This document shows, piece after piece, positions 24,659 through 37,700 of a stretch of 64,000 bases of DNA (within the stretch, counting starts at the first letter, position 1; each line of letters begins with the position of its first letter). The notes beneath the pieces are model-generated. The model did not search any database. It had not been told where the DNA came from and saw only the letters and a list, made by a program, of their open reading frames with translations. Made by a program: the position numbers and the translations under genes. Source of the stretch: Rotaria macrura (lineage: Eukaryota; Rotifera; Eurotatoria; Philodinida; Philodinidae); NCBI GenBank assembly GCA_900239685.1, contig OENT01000646.1, positions 25,226-89,225 of the forward strand. Direction: 5' to 3'.

Positions 24659-27600
24659 TTATGTCACATTAGCTTTTGTTTTGATATCATTGATTTTCTG
24701 TAGTAAATTTGCATAATCGTAACTGAAGTTAACTGTAGTGAAGTCAATAATATGTTTATCAGCTATTATATTGTTCAGCCAACCAGTCGGAACATATAAT
24801 TCATCCAATCTTACGGGTATAATTGGTCGATGTCGTTTATTGGCATATTCAGCCATCAGTCGACATGCATTGGATTCTCTATACTTTCTTGAAAAGCATA
24901 TCAGAACTATAGATGATTTTTCAATCGCTTCAGCCATTGTGCTCGGTAGCCTTTCATAAACATGTTCTCTATCAAACAATACTCGATAGAAGTTTGATGT
25001 TGTTAAACGATCGAAAATTCTAGTGCACGTTTCTCTGTCACTATGATGGTAACTGATCATCAAATCGTACTTGCCGGATGTTCGAATATCAGGCAAATCC
25101 CAGTGGTAGTTAATGCAACTATGTTGATCAGCAGTGTTTTTTTCCCCACATGGTTTTGTCGATGTTTCGCCTTGTTCCTCTGTTTGCTTTAAAATAAAGT
25201 TTTTCTCATCCGCTATTTTCCATAGGATAGAATTAGCTATTGATCCCAAAGTCGTGTCAGTCATTAGAGATAAACGTTTGACATGATCCATCAATTTATC
25301 GTTATCGTTAATCATGTTACAAATATTCTCATTTCCAAACGATAATGTGCTGATAATTCGTAAGGCTGGACATTGAATGGTTTCGAAATCTAGATTCTGA
25401 TCCAGTGCACATCTTGCGAGCAATGAAATACCGTCATCATCAATACCAATTTCTTCTTTAATATGATCGTTTTGAGCAATGACTAGGTTAAACACAAACG
25501 ATTATGTTTTATTTGATTATTTGAGATATACACAGTTCGAGCAAGCACGGTCGTAAACTGCAGTACGCAGAGAAATATGACAAAGTACATAACCTAGTCT
25601 GTGTTCCATTACGATGGAATTACAATACAGTTACGGTGCAGCTGCAAACACAATGTGACTCGCAAATGCGGAAAAAATGCGGCGCGATTCGTAGCGCTAC
25701 GATGAAAAAATTGTAATTATGTGTAGCCACGTCACATTTTTTGAATCGTATGCTACCATTGGTTGTAGCATTCCCGTTCCGCTGGTAGTTCAGTGTTAGG
25801 GGTGGCACTTTCACTTTCCTTTGTGGAAGGAAAGATTTTTAACATTCAAGTTTTCTCTAGAAGAAAGTAAAGTCGAATACTTTCTTTACCGTTTTTCATA
25901 TTATATGGAAGAAAATAATGCAACTGATGCTGCTCAATTCAGAAAATACTTAAAAAAGCTCAAAAGGAAAGCTTAACTTTCCCTTGAAAGGAAAGGAAAA
26001 GTGCCACCCCTATTCAGTATCGATTCAGTTACTCCGTTCATGATTATTGATTATCTCAATGTATTAAATAGTAAGTATAGCATCTTCTCCCTATAGAAAC
26101 TCACATTATTCGAGTCATACACGAGAAAAAATGAAGACGAACTGAGAGAAATATTTCAAACTGAATGTGACAAAAAAATCGGTGGAATCAATTCAAAGAG
26201 CTTTTACTTCAATTTTTTATGATAGGATTTATAACGAAATAACGACTCTCTTGCAAATTAGTTTTTCTTTGACATTGCATTGACATTCAGATTCGCTTGT
26301 AGAAAGAGTTTTTGAAGCACATTTACGAGACATCATTGTTTTCAACTTAGTAAAAGCAGCATGGCTTTGATTGATGTTATTTTTGTGGTACGAGTGAAGT
26401 AAAATTATCTGTTGTCTGGTTAATTCCTTATGATACTAATTGTTAGTGGCAAAATTATGCTTTTTTTCAGAAGATTCTACAGGAGAAAGAACGAAATCTT
26501 ACTTTTAGATAGTGCGTGGTATGCCTTTTAGGTTTCTTAAAAGGCAATAGGAAAGAGTTATCAATCGTAAATTCACACATAGAGATTGGTGAAATGCAAT
26601 ATGTCAGTTTTGTGCAACTTGCTGTTTAATGGGGGAATGCAGCTTTCCTTACCCTTAGACGACGAAAGAACTTTGCTTTTCATTTGACGGAGAAAAATTA
26701 TCAATCTACTAGATTTTAGGATGAAAATGTGGCTTCATGAGAATCAAGATTATTATGAATATCGAAATTGAAAACAATAGCATGATGCCATATTATCTTG
26801 AAATGTATTCAAAAGAGCGTTTTCACATGATGGATTCTTTAGTAGTAAGCAGCAGTTCCAAGGTTTTGACGAGTTCTGTTTCGTTTGTTTTTATCGTCGT
26901 AATAGTATCATCGCGTCCAGTAATTGGACTATTCTACTTACAGAATTCAATTCTTTCAAAAAAAACTCCTAAAAATATATTGACTCTAATGAACCAATCC
27001 TTCGACTGTGATTCGATCCACTTCTCAGATGTAGTGATGATAGTGAATATAAGTATTTACGTCAGATAGTATAGCTTATGTTTTTTATTGTTCATGTAGG
27101 AATTTTGTCTCGAAAATCTTCTACACGAACTAATGATATTTCAAACGGGAATAAATTTTGCGCTGAACAGCAGCAACTTTATTAAAAACGTTTTATTTTT
27201 CTTGAGATAGAATATAATTATTACTTCTTCGAAATAAATTCATTTCAATAGTGTTCTATCTCAGTTCGTACGGAGTAAATGATTTGGAATAAACTAGTCG
27301 TTATATCAAAGGTCTTACTTTCAAGATTGGCCAATACACCATCTAACTTTATTCCATGATAGGCCAACGATTGTTCTTGTGTTGTATTTTCTAGATAGAG
27401 CAAATAATTTTGTGCCAAATTCGATGGATTATTGATTTCGTCAATATTTTCTTGATTCAATATCACAGACATTGTTTGTGATGCAAATTGTATTGTTTTA
27501 TCTTTTACCTCGTGCATTTTCATACAAGTTTCTCCGAACCTTTTCTCTTTCAGTAGAGAGAGAATTTTCTCTTCAAACGCCAAATTATACAATAGTGTTA

Positions 27601-30401
27601 TTGCCGATGATATAAGATCGACATCAGTGTGGAACAGTTCATTATTTTCATGAACACTTGCAATTAATGATTCTGTACGTAATATGTTAATCATTTGATC
27701 GACTATCGTTTGATGAGGACCTAAAGAAAAAGAACATTATAACATGTGTTGAAATTATTAGTATTCAATGGATTAAAAATCACTGACCAAAAGTCAATTA
27801 TGCCAATAATAGCGTTTAAATGGATTCCAGTCGAATGTAAGCTAGTTGTATTCTGATCCGATTTGGACCAATTAATTTAAAGAGAACTCCTGAAACTTTT
27901 AAAATTAACTAGAATACGTAACAGTTGTGGCAATCCCTTTCGTGTTCATGATAGGACATTTGACAAGTAGAATGCTACCTTATGCGATATCTTTTTTAGA
28001 TGGTTGAAGTCAAATTTACTGGACGTTAAACAGCAACTACCATTTTACTCTTTCGATAGGAAATAATGTTTTTGCAACAAAAACTACTTGGTGATAAAAC
28101 TGAAAATCCTATACAACACTGAGACCTATACATTTTTCACATTAGAGAATTAGTAGGATTGAAAGGGTTTTCATGCAAGTAGAGATTTATCTTGAATTAT
28201 GTTTTACATACTCTTCTCTATTCTTTTTGCCTTTTGACAAACATAGAGTAGTGCTCTTTAACGTATTGTGGCTTATTTTTCTGCATTGTGTGATTTTTTG
28301 ACGTATGAATAATGATAGGATGCCCATGTGCTATAAACTTATGTTCGATTTCATTTCTATCGGATTAGATGGCCAAGAAGACAGGTTTAACCTCTCTTTG
28401 TAAAACGTCTGCTGTCTTGCTGATATTTTAACCTTGTTAAGTGTTTTAAAAGTCACATGATGTTTGAATGAGTTGATAATATCCCATACAGGTTCTCTAT
28501 AATCCGACGGAGATTCTTTAAAAGTCGTCGTTTTTTTTTGGACATTTCCAAAAGTCGAGTCAACCTCACTTTAATTACTTTAATAATAAACTGAAAAAGC
28601 TTCCAAGAATTCCCAAGGTTTACGAGAGCAAGAATGATACTCATAGATGCCTTAGCGAACGTCAGACTTCTTCGAGAATTTTATACGAGTTTCATGAATC
28701 TGAGAGAAATTACCTGAAATTTTTTTTTCTTTATAAATTCTGAAATGTGAATATAACCGTTGTCGCGGAAGATCGAGGCAGTTCAACAATTCTAAGACAG
28801 TCAGTCACGATGGAAATCATTATATATGAAGAGAACATTTTTTTAATATTCTCGCCCAAAACATTTTCGATGAGAGAACTTGAGGAAATCTCATGCTCAT
28901 CAGCGAGTACATGACTGAAGTGAACGATCATTCTGGCAGTATATAAAATAGTTGAAATAAACTAAAGAAAACATCGGTAGAGACATTTTTTCTTAACTGA
29001 CATGCCGTTTGCTGTTTCGAAAATGTTCACCTACATTCTTTCTTTTTTCAAATACTGAAGCTCACCATTAAGTGATAGATAACTGGAAGAACGACTGCAG
29101 ATATGTTTCCAAATTTTTAGTATACATAATTAGTGATCATTTAAATTTGATCACATTGATTTCAATGAATGAATGACAAGCATAAAGAATATATTAAATA
29201 ATATGAATCTTTTGTCACGTATGTAAATAGTACATGACTACTCATTTGTACCGAAGAATTATGGATAAAACTTACGTTAACAGACACTCACATAAGGAAA
29301 TAGATAGTAAAGGATCAAATTTATCCCTATCGTCTGATTTTTTATATAAATCTCACATTACAATTATTAGAGGTTGACAAGAAAATGAAACCATTCATAC
29401 GATGTGTTCTATTAAATACCTGTTATAAAACATAGTTTCGTTGTTGGTGCTAAAGCAATATGATTCAATAATGCAATATGCCATCCGATTGCTTGTACCT
29501 TTGCACCTCGATCGTTCTTGTTGAATTTTCCAGTATGATCCATTTGACCTGCAATAGCTTCACCTTCTAATGAAATTGGAAAATGTTGTTCAAAAATTTT
29601 GTTGCTATTTTCCAACATTAATCCACATAATGAATTCGATATTTCATCTTGCCTTTCGTAACTATGGAGACGAATAAATTGCGGACATTGATGAATGAAA
29701 AACAATTGTTTCGGATTGATGATGGGTTGTCGGAGATCAATTGTTTCATAAGCATTGAGATAGTAATCCGAGCGTAAACATCGAACAACAGAATCGAGTA
29801 GTATACTGTGATTATTGTTATACAATTCTGTACAGAGACAAAGTAGACGTCCAATAACTTTGTATTTAACATTATATGGTTCATAATCATTAATAGCTAA
29901 GTCATCAGCTATGATTCGACTGAGTTTGTCGAGAAATGACTTTGTCAAAAATAGTTTCTCGTATGACATACTTTCAATTGATCCCTCATAAATCGGATTC
30001 AAATCATCATTGTTACTAGTGTAGAAACATTTTGATGGTTTATTTCTATACATACACAAATTAATGATCAAATTGCTCGTTTTGTAGAAACATTCTTCGT
30101 CTTGTTTCGTCATCGGAATAAATGTTGCTTTTGTCAGTAACATTTCAAGTGTACGTCCAATAATAATAATAAATGTATGCTTCATTATATATACATTGTC
30201 GAATATTATTAATACATAAAATGATGCTAACTCATTACAAATTGTGGTAAGAATATGTAATCCATCTGCTTGGCTTTGTACGTTATTTAAAAGGAAGACA
30301 ATCTTGTCAAGTGTTTCCTTTATATTATCGACTGTTATATTCGTATGACTTTTATATCGCTGTCGAAATAAGGATAAATGATGCTCTAATAATGAATCCA
30401 T
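24659..30401 (-). CDS. ARM/HEAT-repeat protein with C-terminal TIR domain
   Basis: Exon 1 is 29420-30401 (ATG at 30401, MDSLLEHHL). Exon 2 starts at 27720 after a good TTTAG acceptor; its end is uncertain, and 27295 (donor A|GTTTAT) is the site that keeps phase. Exon 3 is 24659-25482. Joined, this gives 743 residues. The first 590 or so are helical repeats of ARM/HEAT type. The TIR domain covers about 605-735: KYDLMISYHHSD (strand A), VLICFSRKYRESNACRLMAE, and PIIPVRL. In TIR NADases a Glu three residues after the conserved Cys is catalytic. Here that position is Met (CRLM), although the following AEYA is kept, so enzymatic activity is doubtful and an adaptor role is possible. ARM plus TIR recalls SARM1 without its SAM domains. 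Introns are long (about 1.7 and 1.8 kb), and the second carries a MITE. An acceptor ahead of the ATG suggests a 5' untranslated exon. Confidence 0.78.
25797..26012. mobile_element. hAT-type MITE with 8-bp target duplication
   Basis: A 216-bp element with ends TAGGGGTGGCACTTT and AAAAGTGCCACCCCTA. It is flanked by TTCAGTGT on the left (25789-25796) and TTCAGTAT on the right (26013-26020), an 8-bp duplication with one mismatch, as expected for hAT transposition. The interior is made of CTTTCC, GGAAAG and AAGGAAAG runs in both orientations. It lies inside intron 2 of the ARM-TIR gene. Confidence 0.85.
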
Positions 30402-31601
30402 TGATACGATTAAAAAATAACTTCTCAAATCTAAAAATTATAAGATTAAGATAGCATCCTTTTGAAAATTTCATGTCATTTCCTGTGTCTCTTGTTTTAT
30501 CAGAAATGTGACACAAATGTAAATATAGTTTTACTCTACTGAAATCTTCTGTATTCGTATACAACCGAGCTACTTCAACAAACATCTTATACAATCGACT
30601 TATACACTAATCGCTTAGTATTCAATGAAACTAGATTATATAATGTTTGATTAGTTTAAGAATTATCATTGCCGATTTTATTGATATGATCTGTTGCTCA
30701 CATATATTCATTCCATTTTTGAATGACTGTATGTTATGATTATATTTATCATTCATTACGATTGAATGAGTCATATAATGATAACAATATCGAATATTTT
30801 GTGAATATCTCAACATAAAATAGATGCTACACTCATTATAACTCCCCTGATCATATGAAAACATATTCATCATTTTTATAGGGTTCTGAAAAATTTCTCT
30901 ATAGAGACAATTGTAAATAAGATTCTTGTATATGAAATGATTCCAGTATTTATTAGAGAAAAAATATGGGCAATCGTTCGCTGAAAACTTGTTTTGAAAG
31001 TCTTCTTTTTTCTACTAGCAGAGTTCTCTTAAGAAACCATTTGATGCAATGTTATGCCTAAGAAACTTTTGGAATATAAACAGAAACTGTTCAATTTTCA
31101 ATAACTACACTCCAAAGAATTCATAGCATGACTATAGTGCCGTGAAAAATGTGCAGTAACAGAAATATTTCACACCTTCAGAGACCAATATTTTTTAATC
31201 ATTTCTGTGACAGAATCAAGGGTGACGCAAGTTCCATTCCAATCTGAAGATCAACTTTAAAGGAGTTCTAAAACGACTGAACTAATCTACCCGAACTAAA
31301 CTATTGTTTCAACAGTAAATCGATTGTTGACAGACGTCCATATTCGACCATACTTCTCATCTTCTTCGTTAGTTTTCTACAAAAAAATACAGATAGACAG
31401 TTGATGAAATGGTGTATGGCTTTATTTTTATAGCACCTCTGCTATTGAATGTGTCGTCTTATGCACCGAATATCTACCAATCTTAAAGGAAGTTTTGGAA
31501 GAACTTAAAGAATGAAGTTTCTCGAGGAATCATTTATTCACACTCTCTTCATGTAACATTTATTTAATATGAGTGATGTTCATGATTACTTTACATATCG
31601 T
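30402..31601. other. region 5' of the ARM-TIR gene
   Basis: Probable promoter and untranslated leader of the minus-strand ARM-TIR gene and 3' flank of gene A. ORFs here have no recognisable features. Confidence 0.4.
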
Positions 31602-33160
31602 TTATGCTTCGCACAACTTTTGAAATTCAAGTGTATTTTGTATTTTGGCTTGAAGAAAATCGTGTGTACATCGACGTGATCGCTTCATTGACCAACGTTT
31701 ATTGTTGAGATCATCTAATTTATATAGTTTTTGCATTTCTTCTTCTGTCTTTAATTCCTCTCCGATTTTGCCTTGTAGAATGTCCGATTGCAGATCAATT
31801 TTGCCATCTTTCACGTACGATAACAGCTGTATCGATCTTTCGAAGAGACGCTGCCAAGCAGTATGTTGCTTGAGTAGTTTTTCTCTCTTGCTTTTTGTTT
31901 GTTTCTTTCCGTATTCTTTCAATATTAAAACATCTTCTGTGAAGTCCCACGCAACATGACCTTCTTTAAATTCGGTTGTAAACTTTGAAGAATGTGTAAC
32001 TTTTGAAATTTTACTTCCGAATCTTTGATTCAACTTTTTCAAGCTGTGTTTTTCGTTCTGTAGCTGTAATTTTTCTAGAATTCGACGCTGCTTTTGTCTT
32101 TCTTTATGAAATAGAATATCTCTATCAATCGATGTCTGGAAATACTGATGCGCTTGATTGTGACTACTCCATGAACCCATGATTAATGGTGGATAGCGAA
32201 AATAAATTTCTGGTGGAGAATGGTCGAAATCTGAACAGAATGTACATGATGTCCACCAGGCTCTTTTGTTTAACAGCGGCATTGGATATGTAGCATCATT
32301 AAAATCACCTGTGAGAGTAAATGGTGGTATGTTTCCTCTTATTACAGTTCCATTTGATGCTTTACGCATCCAACGTTTAATGCATAAACAAAGGTCTTTC
32401 AAATGAATTTGAGTTTCTGCTTTTTGTTCTAAAGAATGGAGAACATATAACGTAATTATCACAACTTGTTCATTATTAAAAATGTTAAAGTGATCAAATT
32501 ATCTGAAAGCGACTTCACATAATTGTACTTTACATGTGATCATCGAGTTTCGATTTGCATGTTTTGACAACTAATCAATCGTTAAACGATATACAAAACT
32601 ATTATTTGAAAAACGTAAGATTTTATAAGATATTTTGTTGGAAAAAAACTAAAGTGTATTTTCTATCCAAATGTTCAATGGATCGTGAAATCAATAGTTT
32701 CCCTCGTATATTTTCTTCTTTTTAAAAGCTTACCATCTGCATTTATTTCTCGATTGGATTCTGATAGATACTCGCTATTTTTGGATTCACATAGTTGAAT
32801 GAATTCTTGTCCATATTTTTGTTGATGTGCATCTTCATCTTTGTTGATCGTTTCATAAGCTTGTTCTACTTGTACTTGCTCGTCTCCAATATTAAGTGAA
32901 TAACTATTTCTACAGTCTCCGATAACCAATTTTAAACATTCCATTAATTCAGCTACTTCCTCAGTTGAAATCTTACTTCGATCTATAATCTTTTCAAGAG
33001 TTTTTTCATAGATTTCTTCACGTTCACGTCTTTGTTCGACAGTCATGTGTGGTTGTAAATTTGTTTGATTGTATATTTCGTTCGGTTGCTGTTCTTTATT
33101 TGAATCAATCGCTGGTATTGAATATGTTCGACCAACTAAACCAGGCTTTGTATGACGAAG
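31602..33160 (-). CDS. gene A: unrecognised charged protein, left-arm copy
   Basis: Two exons are visible, 32734-33160 (acceptor TTTAG, phase 0 start, donor G|GTAAGC) and 31602-32428 (acceptor TCTTTAG, stop). Together they make 418 codons. An upstream start exon must exist but is not seen. The first exon encodes a basic lead (KPGLVGRTYSIPAID), then a long acidic/basic helical region (EQRREREEIYEKTLEKIIDR). The second contains the block NIPPFTLTGDFNDATYPMP, a Trp/Cys patch (WWTSCTFCSDF), and a Lys/Arg-rich coiled-coil-like C-terminus. The family is unknown to me. It is clearly homologous to the gene at 56124-57287 on the other strand: same intron phase, and the IPFTxxGDxNDAxxPM block is shared. 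Each copy lies directly downstream of a TIR/macro gene, in the same orientation. Confidence 0.7.
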
Positions 33161-34198
33161 CTAAACAGATAAAAAATCTTGCTATTTGTAGCAAGCACAA
33201 CGAATCCAACTATTCCTTTTGTCCGAGTTTTGATATCTTAGAAACGGAAATTTATATGATCTGAACTAAATAGATATCCTCGCATATCTTACTCGAATCG
33301 AATGATCAAATTTCGACATAACTTTAGCTTGGCTCGAAGTCAATCTCATTAGATCTTTGCATCCGAAAACTAGAAATACTTATCTTCAAGGTCTATAATT
33401 AAGGAGAAACAACTACGAATTAAGTCAAATTTTATCATTTAGAGCTAATTGATAAATATTGACTTGATCAAAGATCAACAACTCTACGAAAGATGACTCT
33501 TGTTCCTGAATGGAAAAACTAGCAAGATTAACCATGAGCGTCACTAAATTGAGTTTCAAAAAAGACTCTCAAAATTTATTTTTCTTTTGAATAGTGAGAT
33601 CGGTAATTATGAGACTAATTTTATTTCATATGTTTTTATAGATCTCTGATGATGTTATTTTGAATGATGATGAACTGAATAGTTATCGTAAGTGTCGATG
33701 GTTTTGATAAAAAGGCGAATTGCGTTACTTTTCATGTAAATAGACTATAAACTATTTGATGCGTTGATTCAAAGAATCCAAAAACAAATAATCATTTTTA
33801 CTTGATGAAAGTCTTTTATAATTAATAAAACCACACTAATTAAGCAACTCAAGAATGAATATCACCATAAGTTGTTTTCTTTTGTTTTTATTTATTTTTT
33901 GCTGTACTCATTTTATGTTGTTCTAATTTTCAGATATGTATACTTATTCGATTTTCCAAAACATATACAAGTTATATACGCATAGGAAAGCAACAGGTCG
34001 GATTAGAAAAAAGTTTTAATCAATATTTTCGACTTTGACCACATACTATGTCTTCACCATAGTTATGTGGTTTTGTGATTCTCAAAAAATCTAATATGAA
34101 ATGATGAATCTCTTGTAATCGATTGTTTGATCGTATTCGGTATAGAGATTCGTGGAGTGCAACTTTTAAAAATCTCGATTCTAAATGTTTAACGAATA
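33161..34198. other. spacer between genes A and B (left arm)
   Basis: Should hold the missing start exon of gene A on the minus strand. On the plus strand a short exon-like segment (33642-33688, between TTTTATAG and GTAAGTGTC) encodes ISDDVILNDDELNSY, but has no partner exon that I can find. Confidence 0.3.
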
Positions 34199-34438
34199 GT
34201 ATTAAAATTCAACTACCCAGATCAAGTGGTACGAGCCGATTCCGAGAGGAAAACAAGGAAATCACTGGAACGTGCAAGCAGTATTCTGGTAGGAATCGAC
34301 AGTAAATCAACGGAAAAATTTAGGCCGAAATACTACTTTCATGTTCCAGCTGTTTCCTTGCAGGATTCTATGACTTTTCTCGAATACTCCCTGCCGTATG
34401 CTTCGTCCAGAATATCATTGACTTGGGGGAATCTATGA
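34199..34438 (+). pseudogene. orphan ORF fragment, plus strand, between A and B
   Basis: An open stretch preceded by a stop. It encodes about 80 residues with clearly protein-like text (KTRKSLERASSILVGID, then PKYYFHVPAVSLQDSM and YASSRISLTWG) and ends in TGA. It lies on the opposite strand to the flanking genes A and B, with no start codon or splice partner that I can support. I do not recognise the family. It most likely marks a fragment of an inserted or decayed gene. Confidence 0.4.
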
Positions 34439-34734
34439 ATGCCTCCTGTATGATGACGTCAACGAAATCGAAGGGAAGATGTCCCTTTTAACTCGATGTT
34501 CCTTAGAAGTGAACTACAAAATGTTGAGTCATTGACTACTAATTGGATGATTGCTAGTAGCAAACATCGATGTATTCGAAAGTGCTCTTATGAATGATCT
34601 TGATCGTAGAGCGTTATTATTAATGACTCATTGCATCATTAAAATCTTCAATACATCACTCGAATTACAAAAGGTATTTTTCTAGATTGACAAGCGTGAT
34701 GATAAACATTATTATGAAGTAAATGACATTTTCA

Positions 34735-37700
34735 TTAATTATCAAGTCTTACCAGTTCGACAAGTAATTTATCATATTCTAAGTCAAAATCTTCATCCAA
34801 TTTAAAACGAATTTCTTCGTTGAATAATTCGTAATATAAATCTGTAGTAGTTACAGAATCGAGCCAATTGTTATTTTCTTGTATCAGATTTTTTGTTGAC
34901 AAAATCGATATAATTTTCTTTTGGGACGCTTTTGCTAGTTTGATCTGTGTCATACAATCCTCATTTTTTGAATAATTCCGACTGAAATAGAAGAGAATTA
35001 AGTCGGCTTTTTCGAATGATCTTGAGATGGTCGAAGATAATTGATCGACATGACTGACATGAACCAAATAGCCCTCATCAATTAAACGAACAGCAAGACG
35101 ATTGGACCATACCTGATCTTCAGGACAACTCAATATTAGAATGTTATACGCATCGAATACATCATCTAATTTTAATTGTAAGTATTGATGGGATTTTGTT
35201 ATTTCGGTTTGTTCATCCCTCTGAATCGATACTATAGTTTTCTGTTTCATAATTTCCGACATCAATTCATATCTCTCTTTTATTATATTCACAGCAGCTG
35301 GTGGACCAATCAAATCTAATCGCTGATGTTGTCGTACATTTGATTCATTCAATAAATAAATTTTTGGATGGATAAATTTTTCAATAGAATACTTATAGAA
35401 GACATTGATCATGTGTTGATTCCAGATTACCGAATCGAACGCATCATCAAGTTCGACTGTTGTAATTATATGTTTTCCAAAATAGTTATTGATCGCATTT
35501 TGACATTTGAGAATATTATAATTTCGTGATGTTTTCAAATGTATTGAAATCGCTAAAAGGAAAGAGAAAAAAATTATCTTCAATTAATGAAATCGTTAAC
35601 AATATTAGAAAGACTCTCCAAGCGAGATATACATTTTTAAACAATAACACTTTTAGTTATGACCATCTTGTAGTTTACAGGTGCCAACACTGGGTAAAAG
35701 AAAAAGTGTTTAATTTTACATAAGTTAACTTCGCAAATGATAAATTATTGAGTTTTAACCAAACATTATTTCTATAGTTATCGTAGAAATCATAAAAGTT
35801 AACAAATAAATTCATATAGAGTCAGTCATCTGGAAGAGATTGAGTTTCTTTTACGATCAATACTGGGCGGATGTGTCGAATTGCTCGAATAAACATATTT
35901 ACAAGTGGTGACTCACTAATACTTAGTGGGCATAGTATACTGATCTATTCAATGTAGATTGAATAAAATGTGAAAACAGTCATGCCTCCCCATTCGAGCT
36001 ACGCCATTACTATTACGAAAGTCCTTCTATCATTCAGAAACGCTACTTTCCTACGCATTTTAAGGTTTCGATATTGTCAAGACGGTGCCATAAGTCAATA
36101 TTCGATACAAGTTTACGCACTTAGTACATACTTAACATTGGACAGTAAAATTGCTCATAGTCATTCGTCTCAACTTGTAGTGATTGAATGGTTTGCACAA
36201 ATAGATCATACATATCAAGTTGGTTTTCATCAAAAATGAATAAAATTGTCCGATCATAACTGAATAATTTGTCCGTTTCAAGTTGAGATTTTAATTCGTC
36301 AATTATTTGTGCGACCAAGTCTTTTCTATTCGAATAGTTTTCCCAATCAGCTGTAGAAAATGCAATTGTTTTCACATCATTCATACATAAAGCCGTGATC
36401 TGTCTGAAAGACATCGAAATGAATTCTTTTACCGCCCTTTCAAGTATGTTTTCCGTATCAACACTATCATTTTCTATCAAAGGAGGTACCCATGGAATAA
36501 ATAAAACCTTTCTTTCAGTATCGATTTCAAAACAACAATTCACGTTATTCAATTCTATTTTTTCTCTAATATCATGTGTAACCGCTGAAATAATAGTAAT
36601 ATCTACCTAAAATAATAATGATTAAAGAATAAAAAATTGAAAAAGTTTTAAAGAGAACTCACTGATGGTGCTGTTAAATCTGTTACTTTATGAACTTCTA
36701 TTCCACCAGTTGATGTGGATAGTCTTTTCAACTTCTTTAGTGACGTAATAAATCCACTTGATTCTTCAATAATGAATTTTGATGTCGATTTTATTGTAGA
36801 TGTTGTTCTAGCTTTCGGTAGTTTGACTATTTCATTTTTAGTTTGCATGTCGATTCTATCGATTTGACAATTATATTTTTGAGCGATTTTTTCTATTTCC
36901 AACTGTTTGTTTGGTGTCAGCTCACAAGCATTTTCGATACATTGATAAACAACAGTTGCTGTTTGAAAAACTAAAGCATAGATCAAGTTTTTGATTTTTG
37001 ATGCCATATATTGAGGGGCATAAAATAGATTTTCACGTATTTGGATTTTAACATTGTCATCTTTATATCCCGATTCAATATTTTTCAATTGATGAACACA
37101 ATCGATCAACAAATATTCACGCTAAAACAAGAAAAGTAGTTCGTATATCAACGGGTTACTTTGATGCTATAGAATCAGAACATAATAGTGTTAGAATAGC
37201 CAGCAAGCACTAATCTTCGAAATGGAAACAGTATTTTATTTACATTTGTGTTAACATTCCATCATTTTCCTTCCATAAAATCACTTTATACACAACAAAG
37301 GCTCGCCCATTCACTACGGGCCATCGTTTGTAAAAGCCTATATTTGTGTTTAATCAGTGAATAGTTGCAAATATTGGATGCTTTGTACTTTTCAAAAGTA
37401 TTAGAGTAAACTAGAACAGACCTCTCTACTTGTATTCTTGTTAGCATCTTCGATAACAAGGGGATAGCTGAAAGTTCCTAGTTAATAGACACTTTTAATA
37501 GTGTAGTAATACTCAGAAAGCTGGCAGCCAAATAGGTACCAGGCTGTTCAGACATGAACCATTTCTCGTTTACTTTTAGAAAAAAAAGAGATTTATTCAT
37601 TGAAAAAATTGAGGTTCAAATTTCTTTAGTTCTTTCTCCAGGTATCTCAATACCCTAGACCGAAATTTGCTTCCCAATGAAAACTATTCCTAGGAAAATC

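Noticed and set aside
26737-27069. 110-codon plus-strand ORF
   Set aside because: Lies in an intron of the ARM-TIR gene, is hydrophobic and low-complexity, with no recognisable motif.
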